Below are positions 7,087 through 16,503 of a stretch of 64,000 nt of DNA, one piece after another. The DNA comes from Lagierella sp. (GTDB taxonomy: Bacteria > Bacillota > Clostridia > Tissierellales > Peptoniphilaceae). Where the stretch lies: assembly GCF_029983815.1 (NCBI RefSeq), contig NZ_JASBYU010000001.1, positions 62,001 to 126,000 on the forward strand, given 5' to 3'. The notes under the pieces are model-generated. The model was not told the origin of the DNA. It did no database searches and saw only the letters and a list, made by a program, of their open reading frames with translations. The position numbers were made by a program, and so were the translations under genes. Within the stretch, counting starts at the first letter, position 1. Each line of letters opens with the position of its first letter.

Positions 7087-8265
7087 TTACTCCAAAAAAT
7101 CTCTCAGTTTTTGACTTCTACTAGGATGTTTCAACTTTCTTAAAGCTTTAGCTTCAATTTGTCTTATTCTCTCCCTAGTAACGTTAAATTCTTTACCAAC
7201 TTCTTCCAAAGTTCTAGGAGTCCCATCGGTCAATCCAAATCTTAATTCAAGAACCTTTCTTTCTCTATCATTTAAAGTGGATAAAATATCATCTAATTGT
7301 TCCCTCAACATAGTAAAATTAGCTGCCTCATCTGGTGCTACTGCAGTCTCATCCTCAATAAAGTCTCCCAGATGACTATCCTCTTCTTCACCTATTGGAG
7401 TTTCCAAAGAAACAGGTTCTTGAGCAATCTTTCTTACTTCCCTTACTTTTTCTACATCAATTCCCATTTCCTTAGCAATCTCTTCGTTTGTTGGATCTCT
7501 TCCTAACTCCTGAATCAATTGTCTTTCAATCCTTACCAATTTATTAATGGTTTCTACCATATGAACAGGAATTCTTATAGTTCTAGCCTGGTCTGCTATC
7601 GCCCTTGTGATAGCTTGTCTAATCCACCAGGTTGCGTAAGTGGAAAATTTGAATCCACGGGTATAATCAAATTTTTCAACTGCCTTCATCAACCCAAGAT
7701 TTCCCTCTTGAATTAAATCCAAGAACTGCATACCCCTACCTACATATCTCTTTGCAATACTTACAACAAGTCGTAGATTGGTCTCAGCAAGCCTTCTCTT
7801 AGCATATATTTCTCCAGCTTCCATCCTCTTTGCTAAATCTACTTCTTCATCTGCAGTTAGAAGGGGAATTTTACCTATTTCTTTAAGATACATCTTAACT
7901 GGGTCATCAACACTAATACCCTTCATGTCCTGTGCTAAATTTTCAACTTTATCAAGAGGATCCTTCTTATTGTCATCTTCTTCCTCGTCATCATCCTTTA
8001 GATCATCTTTTTCTTCTTCCTCAGAGTCATTTTCCCTCTCGATATCATCCTCTTTTAAAAGTTCAATATTTTCTTTTTCCAGTCTATCTTCAATTTCTTC
8101 AATATCTTCCTCTGTAAGCTCTGAAAAACCATCAATTCCGGTGAACTTCTTATATTCTATCATTCCATCATTATTTGATGCTATAGAAATAAGTTCTTCT
8201 AAAATATCTTTTATTAAATCATCGTTGATATCATCGAAACTATTTGTTGGTTTAGTATCTTTCAC
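7087..8265 (-). CDS. sigA: RNA polymerase primary sigma factor SigA
   Basis: The principal (sigma-70) factor, 392 aa. A strongly acidic N-terminal region (about residues 55-105, rich in Glu/Asp) precedes region 1.2 (DPVKMYLKEIGKIPLLT). Region 2 contains NLRLVVSIAKRY, FLDLIQEGNLGLMKAVEKFD and FSTYATWWIRQAITRAIADQ; region 4 ends with the helix-turn-helix TLEEVGKEFNVTRERIRQIEAKALRKL. It follows dnaG with a 12-bp gap, the classic dnaG-rpoD linkage. The sigma-A type promoters seen at rpmF, aspS and infC fit its regions 2.4 and 4.2. Confidence 0.98.
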   Translation of the reverse strand: MKDTKPTNSFDDINDDLIKDILEELISIASNNDGMIEYKKFTGIDGFSELTEEDIEEIEDRLEKENIELLKEDDIERENDSEEEEKDDLKDDDEEEDDNKKDPLDKVENLAQDMKGISVDDPVKMYLKEIGKIPLLTADEEVDLAKRMEAGEIYAKRRLAETNLRLVVSIAKRYVGRGMQFLDLIQEGNLGLMKAVEKFDYTRGFKFSTYATWWIRQAITRAIADQARTIRIPVHMVETINKLVRIERQLIQELGRDPTNEEIAKEMGIDVEKVREVRKIAQEPVSLETPIGEEEDSHLGDFIEDETAVAPDEAANFTMLREQLDDILSTLNDRERKVLELRFGLTDGTPRTLEEVGKEFNVTRERIRQIEAKALRKLKHPSRSQKLRDFLE

Positions 8266-8277
8266 TTTACCCTCCCC

Positions 8278-10053
8278 TTACTGGATATTCTTTAAACGTG
8301 TATCGATTTTAAATATATCCCTCGCTATTTCTGCATATGCCTTTTTAAAATCTTCATTTAACTCATCATTTTCCTGTAGCAACGCTAACTTTTCTTTAAG
8401 ATCATCCCTCTTTATGGTTAAAACATGTCTCTCTAGGGATTCTAAAAATCTTTCCACATTGACCTTATTTACATAATAGGAACGATTTTTAGTGTTTAGC
8501 GTATACTGGACTATCTTTTTTACATTTTTTTCGCCATCTATCTCAGATAAATCCTTCAAACCTGTGTCAATTCCAATGTCATTGTCCTCTATAAAAACAA
8601 CAGTTGGTATAAAATACTCAGTTTCATCTTCCATAAAACTGATAGATTCTAGAATTGACCTTCTCAAATCCAAGTCATTGTTGAAAATATAATATCTCAA
8701 GCTCTCTAGAAAAATAAACTTATAGGATCTGTTTATCTTTTTAATCACTGGAGCATTTCTTATAGGTCTTTTACTATTAGATTTATTTTTATTTATTTCA
8801 TTTTTTAAGCTTTCAGGATCTAACTTTAAATCCCTGGAAAATCTATTTAAATATTCATCCCTAATCAACTCATTGTCGAGTTCACTTAAGAGTTTCACCA
8901 ATTTTTCTAAGAATACCGTCTTTTCATCTATGTTCTGTAAGTCAAATTCTTCTAATAATTTATTATAATCGAATAAAACGGGGTTTAATGAATTTTCAAG
9001 TAAATTTTCAAAGGATTCTTTACCATATTTTTTTATAAAATCATCAGGGTCCAATTCATCTGGTAATTGAATAATGTTTGGATATATCCCTATTTCCTTA
9101 AAAATCTGTATGGCTCGTTCCGTAGCAGCTTTACCAGCGGAATCTCCATCATAACATATATATACATTTTCAGTATATCTTTTTATAAGTTTCCCCTGTT
9201 CTTTAGTTAAAGCCGTTCCAAGAGAGGCAACACAATAATCTATCCCATAATTATACATGGAAATCACATCGATATATCCCTCAACCAGGACTACTTTGTT
9301 CTTTTTGGAAATATTATTAAAATTTCCAACTCCATACAAATTCCGTGACTTATGATAAACTATGCTCTCCGGGGAATTGATGTACTTGGCCCTATCATCA
9401 ACTAGGGTTCTTCCTCCAAACCCAATGACCTCTTTTCTAGTATTCAATATAGGAAAAATCAATCTATTCCTATATGCATCATAAAGTCTGTTGTTTTTTG
9501 ACTTCTTTATAAGTCCCAACTCTAAAAGGTCATTTGTATCGACATTTTTATTTCTAAAATAGTTTAAAAGATTATTGAATCCATCTGGAGCATATCCTAA
9601 CATAAATTTGTTTACGACAGACTTTTGTAAACCTCTTTGGGCCAAATACTCCTTAGGTTTCTCATAAGTAAGAAGCTGTTGAAAGAAATAGTACTTAGCT
9701 TCTTCGTTGATTCTATACAGTTTTTTTCTATGATCATATAACTCTTTATCAACATTTCCCGTCTCTATAAATATACCTAATTTATCCGCTAAAAATTGAA
9801 TTGCTTCAATGTAATTTAAATTTTCCTTCTTCATAATAAAAGAAATCGCATCTCCCCCTTCACCACAACCAAAACAATGGAAAATTCCCTTGGTTTTGGA
9901 CACGGTAAATGAAGGTGTCTTTTCATTATGGAAAGGACATAATCCTACAAAATTTTGTCCTGAAGGTTTCAATTCTACATAGTCAGATATAATATTGACA
10001 ATATCCAATTGATCTTTAATTTCTTGAATTTTTTCCTCAGGTATATATGCCAT
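8278..10053 (-). CDS. dnaG: DNA primase DnaG
   Basis: Synthesises RNA primers for replication. The N-terminal zinc-binding domain shows CPFHNEKTPSF and CFGCGEGGDAISF (about residues 38-65). The catalytic core carries GFGGRTL and the TOPRIM segment VVLVEGYIDVISMY with YDGDSAGKAA. The C-terminal DnaB-interaction region is divergent, as usual. The frame is open to 10122, but an ATG at 10053 preceded by GGAGGAAAG gives the standard N-terminus MAYIPEEKIQEIKDQ and 591 aa, leaving a 16-bp gap to dgt. Confidence 0.97.
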   Translation of the reverse strand: MAYIPEEKIQEIKDQLDIVNIISDYVELKPSGQNFVGLCPFHNEKTPSFTVSKTKGIFHCFGCGEGGDAISFIMKKENLNYIEAIQFLADKLGIFIETGNVDKELYDHRKKLYRINEEAKYYFFQQLLTYEKPKEYLAQRGLQKSVVNKFMLGYAPDGFNNLLNYFRNKNVDTNDLLELGLIKKSKNNRLYDAYRNRLIFPILNTRKEVIGFGGRTLVDDRAKYINSPESIVYHKSRNLYGVGNFNNISKKNKVVLVEGYIDVISMYNYGIDYCVASLGTALTKEQGKLIKRYTENVYICYDGDSAGKAATERAIQIFKEIGIYPNIIQLPDELDPDDFIKKYGKESFENLLENSLNPVLFDYNKLLEEFDLQNIDEKTVFLEKLVKLLSELDNELIRDEYLNRFSRDLKLDPESLKNEINKNKSNSKRPIRNAPVIKKINRSYKFIFLESLRYYIFNNDLDLRRSILESISFMEDETEYFIPTVVFIEDNDIGIDTGLKDLSEIDGEKNVKKIVQYTLNTKNRSYYVNKVNVERFLESLERHVLTIKRDDLKEKLALLQENDELNEDFKKAYAEIARDIFKIDTRLKNIQ

Positions 10054-10069
10054 CTTTCCTCCATCATTT

Positions 10070-11092
10070 CTAAATATGCCATTGTTTAGGAATAAATATC
10101 TCCTTATACTCATGAATGGCAAATGTATCAGTCATTCCTGCAATATAGTCAGTTACAATATCTTCTTTTGTCGATTCTTGAAGTTTATCTGACATTCTAT
10201 AAATTTTTAAATGTTCAGTCGGTAGTTTATCAATGTTTTTTAAGTAGTATAAGTATAATCTTTCAATTATTTCTTTTGCCTTGTCTTCATCGGCTTTGAC
10301 AATAGGATTGAAATAAACCTCTTGAAACATAAATTTTCTAAGTTCTAGCATTAACTTATATTCCTCTTTGCCCATCTGAATATCATTTGAATCCATGCTA
10401 GCATTGATTACATTTACAACCATGGAATTAATTCTTTCCGAAGGGGAATTCCCAAAGGTCTCCCTTATGTCATTTGGCAGATTTTCTTCAGAAAGTATTC
10501 CCGCCCTGATGGAGTCATCAATATCATGATTTATATAAGCTATCCTATCAGCAAATTTAATTACTTTCCCTTCCAAGGTGTTTGCACGATTCTCTCCAGT
10601 ATGATTCTCTATCCCATCAACGACATCCATTGTCAAATTTAATCCCGGCTTACCCTTGCTAATCTCTAAGAACTTAACTATTCTAGCAGACTGTTCATAA
10701 TGTTTAAAGCCCTTTGGATTCAAAACAGATAGTGCATCCTCACCCATATGCCCAAAGGGGGTGTGCCCTAAGTCATGCCCTAAGGCAATGGCTTCTGTTA
10801 AATCCTCATTTAAACCCAATGCGCGAGAAATGGTTCTTGCTATTTGAGCGACCTCTAGGGTGTGAGTCAATCTTGTTCTATAGTGATCTTTTTCTGGTGA
10901 GATATAAACTTGAGTCTTATGTTTTAATCTTCTAAATGACTTGGAGTGAATTATTCTATCCCTATCCCTTTGATAGGAAGTTCTAAAGTAGTCCTTTTCT
11001 TCTTCGATTTCACGTTTAGCAAATTTACTCTTTGATGCAAATTGAGATAGGTACTTTATTTCAAATTCCTCTTGTATCTTTCTGGTAATCAT
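10070..11092 (-). CDS. dgt: dGTPase family HD-domain triphosphohydrolase
   Basis: An HD-superfamily dNTP triphosphohydrolase-like protein (340 aa). Conserved elements in order are SFRRLKHKTQVY, the first HD-domain histidine in TRLTHTLEVAQIAR, the HD pair in GHDLGHTPFGHMGED and DRIAYINHDIDD. The family converts dNTPs to deoxynucleosides plus triphosphate; the exact substrate cannot be read from sequence. The frame is open further upstream, but the ATG at 11092 has GAGGGAG in front and yields the usual start MITRKIQEEFE. It lies upstream of dnaG-sigA, a frequent clostridial arrangement. Confidence 0.92.
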   Translation of the reverse strand: MITRKIQEEFEIKYLSQFASKSKFAKREIEEEKDYFRTSYQRDRDRIIHSKSFRRLKHKTQVYISPEKDHYRTRLTHTLEVAQIARTISRALGLNEDLTEAIALGHDLGHTPFGHMGEDALSVLNPKGFKHYEQSARIVKFLEISKGKPGLNLTMDVVDGIENHTGENRANTLEGKVIKFADRIAYINHDIDDSIRAGILSEENLPNDIRETFGNSPSERINSMVVNVINASMDSNDIQMGKEEYKLMLELRKFMFQEVYFNPIVKADEDKAKEIIERLYLYYLKNIDKLPTEHLKIYRMSDKLQESTKEDIVTDYIAGMTDTFAIHEYKEIFIPKQWHI

Positions 11093-11170
11093 AACTCCCT
11101 CTTTTCGATAGCTTGGCTTTATGAAGATTGATACCCATTTTTGCCACTTAATCCCCAAAGGTCTTAATAA

Positions 11171-11200
11171 AAAAAGATAGAGTAAACTCTACCTTTTTTT
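11171..11200 (-). terminator. Terminator downstream of ispH-S1
   Basis: GATAGAGT (11176-11183) and ACTCTACC (11186-11193) form a compact stem flanked by A-runs on the left and seven T on the right, so it can work in either direction. On the minus strand it ends the ispH-S1 transcript before dgt. Confidence 0.85.
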
Positions 11201-11212
11201 GTAGCAATCAAT

Positions 11213-11228
11213 CACTCAAGTTTGAGTG
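11213..11228. repeat. Intergenic palindrome, CACTCAA/TTGAGTG family
   Basis: CACTCAA (11213-11219) and TTGAGTG (11222-11228) form a perfect 7-bp inverted repeat 10 bp downstream of the ispH-S1 stop and before its terminator. The same core occurs at 22274-22299, 25181-25204 and 60959-60988, and in short form at 5128-5140. Confidence 0.6.
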
Positions 11229-11238
11229 TAAAATTAAT

Positions 11239-13278
11239 TTATTCTTCCACATCTTCTGAGTTTTCATCAAGCTTTGCTTCTATGATCTCACCAAGATTAT
11301 GCTCTAATTCTTGATTTTCATACTCAGGAGCTTTTTCTTTTTTAGGTTTTTGAACTCTCTTCTTTGGTTCTGGTCTTGGTTTAGACTCAGGTTTTTCCTT
11401 AGTTTCTTTTATACTTAAAGCGATTCTCTTAGTTTCAGGACTGATTTCAAGAATTTTAACTTCTATTTCATCGCCAATATTAAGTTCATCAGATGGTTTT
11501 TCAACATGTTCATAACTAATTTGTGAAACATGAACTAAACCTTCAACACCTTCTTTTAGTCTAACAAAGGCACCGAAGTCCAATAGATTTACAACTTCTC
11601 CCTTAACTATATCCCCTTCTTTATTGTTTTCCATAAACTCTTCAAAAGGTTTCTTAGTTAATTGTTTTAAACCAAGAGAAATCCTGTTTCTTTCTCTATT
11701 AGCTCGTAAAATCTTAACTTCAATCTCATCGCCAACCTTAAGAACATCAGATGGATGTTGAATTCTCTTCCAAGAAATATCAGAAATATGGATTAATCCA
11801 TCCACTCCTCCTATGTCGACAAAAGCTCCAAAATCAGTTAATCTTTCAACTCTACCTTCTATTACCTTACCAACTTCGATGTTTTCCCAAGCTTTATCGA
11901 TTTGCTTTTGAAGTTCTTCCTCTTCTACAGCTCTTCTTGATAAAACTAATCTTCTCTTCTTTTCATCTACGTTAATAATTTTACATTCTAAAGTTTGCCC
12001 AACATAAGGAGATAAGTCCTTAACATAAGTAGTAGCAACTTGAGATCCTGGAATAAATGCATTGATATCAAAAACAGTAGCTAGAAGACCACCCTTAACC
12101 TCTTTAGTAATTGTAGCTTCAACTGTACCATCATTTTCAGATATCTCTACAAGCTTTCTCCAATTTTTTAAGCCTTCCACTCTTCTGGTTGAAAGAACAA
12201 CATTTCCTTCACCATCATCTAGCTTAATAACATATACTTCAACTTCTTGACCTTCTGTAAAAAGATCTCTTGGCTTAACATCTGGATCGTTAGAAAGCTC
12301 ATCTTGTTTAATAATTCCATCTGAAGTGTAACCAATATTTACCATAACTTCAGAATCGGTAACGTAAATAACACTACCTTTAACCACATCTTTAGGGTAT
12401 ATCTTTGTTATACTACCCTCTACTTGTTCCATAAACTCATCTTTGCTGTAATTATCCATTACTTGAACAACCTCCTCAATTATCCAAGCAGGTGTGGACG
12501 CACCTGCCGTAATTCCTATTCTATTATATTTACATACCTCTTGTAAAGATAAATCATCTATGGTCTCAATCATAAATGTATTTTTACAATGCTTTTTGGA
12601 CAATTCAAAGAGCTTGTTAGTATTCGAACTTGTTCTTCCTCCTATAACGACCATTGCATCTACTTTTTTTGAAAGTTCAATAGTCGCCTGTTGTCTATTC
12701 TTTGTTGCATTGCATATCGTATTTTTTATCAATACATTAGTATTGCTACCCTCTATTATATCAGATAATTCAAAAAATTTCTCGTAAATATTTGTAGTTT
12801 GTGAAACAACAAATAAATTCTCTAAGTTTTTTATTTTTTTAGCTTCTTCTTTTGAATTAACTATTATAGGTTTATTTTTCAAATGTCCAGCCATAGCTTT
12901 AATTTCTGGATGATCTTTATTTCCAATAATAACTATAGTATAACCATCCTCTTCTGCTTTTTGCATTTGCTTATAAATTGCTAATAGTACTGGACATGTA
13001 CAATCTACAAGAGTATATCCTAACTTTATATATTCTTCTTTCTTGTCTAGGGACTCTCCATGGGCCCTAATAATCAAATTTGTATCAACCTGAACTTCTT
13101 CCGGAGTTTTATTTACAACTAATCCCATTTTCATAAGTCTATCTACTTCCTGGGGATTGTGAATTATATCTCCAGTAGAAATTGTTTTTATTCCAGACTT
13201 TAATGCTTTTTCAGAATTTTGGATTGCATTTTTCACTCCAAAGCAAAACCCTGAATTTTCTGCAATAAAAATTTGCAT
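11239..13278 (-). CDS. ispH: IspH (HMBPP reductase) fused to four S1 RNA-binding repeats
   Basis: Residues 1-285 are 4-hydroxy-3-methylbut-2-enyl diphosphate reductase, the last MEP-pathway enzyme, with Fe-S cysteines in SGFCFGVKNA (Cys12), DCTCPVL (about 96) and NTICNATKNRQ (about 190), plus the AGASTPAW motif. Residues from about 295 on form four S1 domains, the last two most canonical (LTDFGAFVDIGGVDGLIHIS, LLDFGAFVRLKEGVEGLVHVS), ending in a Lys/Pro-rich acidic tail. This fusion is known from clostridia, where the S1 part may serve as ribosomal protein S1. An AAGGAG site selects the ATG at 13278 (679 aa). The gene starts 2 bp after plsC. Confidence 0.96.
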   Translation of the reverse strand: MQIFIAENSGFCFGVKNAIQNSEKALKSGIKTISTGDIIHNPQEVDRLMKMGLVVNKTPEEVQVDTNLIIRAHGESLDKKEEYIKLGYTLVDCTCPVLLAIYKQMQKAEEDGYTIVIIGNKDHPEIKAMAGHLKNKPIIVNSKEEAKKIKNLENLFVVSQTTNIYEKFFELSDIIEGSNTNVLIKNTICNATKNRQQATIELSKKVDAMVVIGGRTSSNTNKLFELSKKHCKNTFMIETIDDLSLQEVCKYNRIGITAGASTPAWIIEEVVQVMDNYSKDEFMEQVEGSITKIYPKDVVKGSVIYVTDSEVMVNIGYTSDGIIKQDELSNDPDVKPRDLFTEGQEVEVYVIKLDDGEGNVVLSTRRVEGLKNWRKLVEISENDGTVEATITKEVKGGLLATVFDINAFIPGSQVATTYVKDLSPYVGQTLECKIINVDEKKRRLVLSRRAVEEEELQKQIDKAWENIEVGKVIEGRVERLTDFGAFVDIGGVDGLIHISDISWKRIQHPSDVLKVGDEIEVKILRANRERNRISLGLKQLTKKPFEEFMENNKEGDIVKGEVVNLLDFGAFVRLKEGVEGLVHVSQISYEHVEKPSDELNIGDEIEVKILEISPETKRIALSIKETKEKPESKPRPEPKKRVQKPKKEKAPEYENQELEHNLGEIIEAKLDENSEDVEE

Positions 13279-13280
13279 GT

Positions 13281-13850
13281 TCACTCCTTAATATCATAAA
13301 TTTTATAATACACAGCTTTAGTAATCTCTCTATTGATTTCTCTTCCACATTCGCTAAAATCCAAAGGATTGACCTGTTTTCTAAAATGAATTTTAACCGG
13401 TTTAAACATTTTATATTCCGTATCTATAAAGACTGGTTGGATAATGGATTTGCTCCTATTTGAAAGCATCCCTATTCCTTCCTTAATATTTTCTATGGAC
13501 ACTGTCTTAACCCTAGTCCCCTCAGGAAAAATCCCAAGAACATCTCCTCTTTTTAATATTGCCATAGAAGTTCTAATACTCTTTAAATCGGATTTAGATC
13601 TATTAACCGGAAAAGCTCCAACTCTGTCCAATAGAAACTTAAGTATTGGATTGTCCCAAAGTTCCTCTTTTCCCATAAAATGAACTTGTCTATCCATTGC
13701 CACCGCTAATACAATTGGATCCAATAAACTTTTATGATTAGCACATAATATCAACGGTCCTTCTTTAGGGACATTTTCTTTTCCATAAACCTCTATCTTA
13801 TATAAAATTTTAATAAAAAAACCTACTACCCCTTTTAAAAATTTATACAT
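13281..13850 (-). CDS. plsC: 1-acyl-sn-glycerol-3-phosphate acyltransferase PlsC
   Basis: A 189-aa membrane-associated acyltransferase that makes phosphatidic acid from lysophosphatidic acid. The catalytic NHKSLLDP motif (NHx4D) is near residue 38 and the substrate-binding FPEGTR near residue 114; an N-terminal hydrophobic stretch could anchor it. The frame begins at a GTG at 13856, but AGAGGTG overlaps that codon, so ATG at 13850 is preferred. It overlaps the end of cmk by 8 bp. PlsX and PlsY elsewhere in the window provide the preceding steps. Confidence 0.93.
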   Translation of the reverse strand: MYKFLKGVVGFFIKILYKIEVYGKENVPKEGPLILCANHKSLLDPIVLAVAMDRQVHFMGKEELWDNPILKFLLDRVGAFPVNRSKSDLKSIRTSMAILKRGDVLGIFPEGTRVKTVSIENIKEGIGMLSNRSKSIIQPVFIDTEYKMFKPVKIHFRKQVNPLDFSECGREINREITKAVYYKIYDIKE

Positions 13851-14727
13851 TTTCACCTCTAATATTTGTAATGACTTCTTCTATGACCTCTTGTAATGAC
13901 ATGTCGGTAGAATCTATTAGCTTAGCATCCTCTGCCCTTTTTAAAGGAGATATCTTTCTATTGATATCTATTTCATCTCTCCTTTTGAGATCTTCTAAAA
14001 TAGAGTTGTAATCCTTGTTTAAATCACTCTTACTGTCATTTAGTCTACGTTTTGCTCTCTCTTCTACAGAAGCTGTAACGAAAAATTTATACCTGGCATT
14101 TGGAAATACCACAGTTCCAATATCTCTTCCATCTAAGACTATGGACTTTCCTTCTGCAATCTTTTTTTGTAAGTCTACAAGGTGATTACGAACAATTTGA
14201 AATTTTGATACCTCAGAGACATTTTTAGTAACTAAATTTCCACGTATATCTTTGGATACGTCTTTCCCATTTAAAATTACCTTATCCTCAAAAACATCTA
14301 TTTGAATATCGTCAATTATTTTTTCAATCTCTTTTTCATTAAATTCGATATTATTTTCCAACAGATACAAGGTGAATCCTCGATACATGGCTCCTGTGTC
14401 CAAATACTCAATTCCTAATATTTTTGATATTTCCCTAGCCACCGTACTCTTTCCCGATGCAGAAGGACCATCTATTGCAATGACAAAATTCTCTTTCCTA
14501 AGACTTTCAATATAAATATTAAAATTATCCTTATTAGACAAAATAGATACACTTATAAAGCCTTCGAATCCTGATGAATTTAAATACTCAACTACCTCAA
14601 CATGACTTTGAGGAAGAAAAATGAGAAAATAATCAAAATTCTTTGAAAGTTTTTCTATGCTCTCTAAAATTACTTCTGCAACTTCTTTGGGATTTTTATT
14701 GTTAACTCTTGAACTATTTATTATCAT
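13843..14727 (-). CDS. cmk: Cytidylate kinase with an unexplained N-terminal extension
   Basis: From about residue 81 the protein is a standard CMP kinase: P-loop AIDGPSASGKSTVAREI, EYLDTGAMYRGFTLYL, VLDGRDIGTVVFPNARYKFFVTA and RRDEIDINRKISPL. It phosphorylates CMP/dCMP. The preceding 80 residues have no counterpart in normal Cmk (about 220 aa). They begin MIINSSRVNNKNP and look like an alternating strand/helix fold with hydrophobic strands YFLIFLPQ and GFISVSIL. No ATG, GTG or TTG lies near the kinase start, and AAAGGA precedes the ATG at 14727, so the extension appears to be translated. The start overlaps the flavoprotein gene by 14 bp. Confidence 0.93.
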   Translation of the reverse strand: MIINSSRVNNKNPKEVAEVILESIEKLSKNFDYFLIFLPQSHVEVVEYLNSSGFEGFISVSILSNKDNFNIYIESLRKENFVIAIDGPSASGKSTVAREISKILGIEYLDTGAMYRGFTLYLLENNIEFNEKEIEKIIDDIQIDVFEDKVILNGKDVSKDIRGNLVTKNVSEVSKFQIVRNHLVDLQKKIAEGKSIVLDGRDIGTVVFPNARYKFFVTASVEERAKRRLNDSKSDLNKDYNSILEDLKRRDEIDINRKISPLKRAEDAKLIDSTDMSLQEVIEEVITNIRGENV

Positions 14728-15949
14728 TAGACTTTTCCTTTATAGAATTTCCAGCAAGAAAACCAGTAGAATATGCAATTTGAAGGTTATACCCGCCTGT
14801 AAAGCCGTCTAAATCAAGTACTTCTCCTGTAAAGTATAAACCTTGTACTTTTTTAGATTCCATTGTTGAGGAGTCAATTTCAACTACATCTATTCCTCCC
14901 CTAGTGACAATAGCTTCATTAAAATCACGTAATCCGGCAATATCAAATTCAAACTGCTTTATGGCCTTCACCAGTCTTGCTCTTTCTTCTTTAGTAATCT
15001 GATTGATTTTTTTATCTTTTGGAATTTCCGCGTTAAATAAAATTGGTTCTATCAAACTCTTAATTAAAAGGTCTTTCAAACCATTTTCAATATCTTTATT
15101 TAAGTATTTATTGAAATCCCGATTTATTCTATCATCTAATTGACTAATATTCAAACCTGGTTTCAAATCAATGGAAATAGAATATTTAGAATTTGGATAG
15201 ATTAGTGAAGATAAACTTAAAATTATCGGTCCTGAAATTCCATAATGAGTAAATAAGGCCTCACCAAAGTCGGTCTTAAATTTCTTATTATCCTTTAAAA
15301 GGGTAATTTCAACATTCTTTAAATTAACCCCTGTTAGTTTTTTATACAAATCTCCCTTTAAGTTAACACCAACCAATCCAGGATAGGTTTGTGTTATATT
15401 CAAGCCGAAATTTTTTGCAAATTTATAACCGTCTCCTGTAGAACCTGTGGATTGATAGGATAAGCCTCCAGTGGCAACAACTAAATAATCACAACTATAC
15501 CTTTCGTCTTTACTATATAGGTAAAACTTTGATTTTCTTTTTTCAATATACTTGATTTTCTGGTTAAAAATTAAAGAGATCTCCTTATCTACTAATATTT
15601 TTTTAAAAGTTTTTATAACATCTGAAGATTTATCAGTTTTAGGAAATACCCTTTCTCCCCTTTCTACTTTATATTCCAATCCATTTTTAGATAAAAGGTC
15701 TAAAATATCCATATTTGTGAAAGTATAAAAAGATGAATATAGGAATTTTCCATTTCTATTCATCTGTGTGAAAAACTCAGAAATATCCCTATAATTGGTT
15801 ATATTACATCTACCTTTTCCAGTAATATAGAGCTTCTTTCCCAACTTTTCATTTTGCTCAATTAAGGTGACATTATTATTTTCATTTTTTGCAGCGATGG
15901 CTGCCATCATTCCCGATGGACCACCACCTAAAACTATGATGTCTTTCAT
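14714..15949 (-). CDS. HI0933/BaiN-family FAD-dependent flavoprotein
   Basis: A 411-aa NAD(P)/FAD-dependent oxidoreductase of the YhiN/HI0933 family, whose physiological substrate is unknown for most members; BaiN is a bile-acid enzyme in the family, but that role should not be transferred. The N-terminal dinucleotide-binding motif is VLGGGPSGMMAAIAA (about residues 5-19), followed by the family's GKKLYITGKGRCNITN. The middle carries YLVVATGGLSYQSTGSTGDGY, and the C-terminus has GLYFTGEVLDLDGFTGGYNLQ and AYSTGFLAG. It overlaps both neighbours by a few bases, so it is part of the long rluB-to-plsC operon. Confidence 0.9.
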   Translation of the reverse strand: MKDIIVLGGGPSGMMAAIAAKNENNNVTLIEQNEKLGKKLYITGKGRCNITNYRDISEFFTQMNRNGKFLYSSFYTFTNMDILDLLSKNGLEYKVERGERVFPKTDKSSDVIKTFKKILVDKEISLIFNQKIKYIEKRKSKFYLYSKDERYSCDYLVVATGGLSYQSTGSTGDGYKFAKNFGLNITQTYPGLVGVNLKGDLYKKLTGVNLKNVEITLLKDNKKFKTDFGEALFTHYGISGPIILSLSSLIYPNSKYSISIDLKPGLNISQLDDRINRDFNKYLNKDIENGLKDLLIKSLIEPILFNAEIPKDKKINQITKEERARLVKAIKQFEFDIAGLRDFNEAIVTRGGIDVVEIDSSTMESKKVQGLYFTGEVLDLDGFTGGYNLQIAYSTGFLAGNSIKEKSNDNK

Positions 15950-16503
15950 TTTATCTTCTCCAATGTAATTAAAAATGGTGGATTATTTACTTGATTAATA
16001 AAATCAAATTTTAAAATTTCATATTGTTTCTGATTTAAACTTCTAAGAAATTCCTGAATATACTTAGATTCCTCTCTACCAGAGTCATGTCCAGGATAAA
16101 AGGTTATAAAAATCTTTCCTCCAATATTTAAACTGGTTAATAAATTTTCCAGGCTAGCAATTACAGTATTATAATTTGTAACTATATTCTTATTGCCTCC
16201 TGGAAGGTACCCTAAATTATATATTGCTAAATCCACTTTTTCTTGTACGTGCTCTTTAATATTTTCATGACTATCTAGGATTAAATGAATGTTTTTTAAT
16301 TCCTTATCATTAAAAAGTTTCCTAGTGTTTTTTAAACTCAATGGTTGAATATCAAAACCATAAAATGTACTTTTTGAATCACAAATATCGAAGGCTCTTT
16401 TTAAATCATTGCCATTTCCTAAAGTTAAATCGCAAAAAACTACCTTCCTACCTTTAAAATCCAATAAAAGGGAATCTAGCAAACCAATACAATTTTTAAA
16501 CAT
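15946..16503 (-). CDS. mnmM: tRNA methyltransferase MnmM/YtqB family
   Basis: A 185-aa class I methyltransferase of the rRNA_methylase (YtqB) family. B. subtilis YtqB has been named MnmM for methylating the wobble 5-aminomethyl-2-thiouridine of tRNA. The SAM site appears degenerate but recognisable (CDLTLGNGNDLKRAF), and the family hallmark LGYLPGGNKNIVTNYNTVIASL is at about residues 96-117, followed by ITFYPGHDSGREE. It overlaps both neighbours by 4-8 bp. Specificity is transferred from the family. Confidence 0.85.
   Translation of the reverse strand: MFKNCIGLLDSLLLDFKGRKVVFCDLTLGNGNDLKRAFDICDSKSTFYGFDIQPLSLKNTRKLFNDKELKNIHLILDSHENIKEHVQEKVDLAIYNLGYLPGGNKNIVTNYNTVIASLENLLTSLNIGGKIFITFYPGHDSGREESKYIQEFLRSLNQKQYEILKFDFINQVNNPPFLITLEKIK

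Noticed and set aside
7778..8476. Long serine-rich plus-strand open frame
   Set aside because: It is antisense to sigA and dnaG; the serine runs are the complement of the acidic GAA/GAT-rich N-terminal region of sigA. No ribosome binding site or family match.
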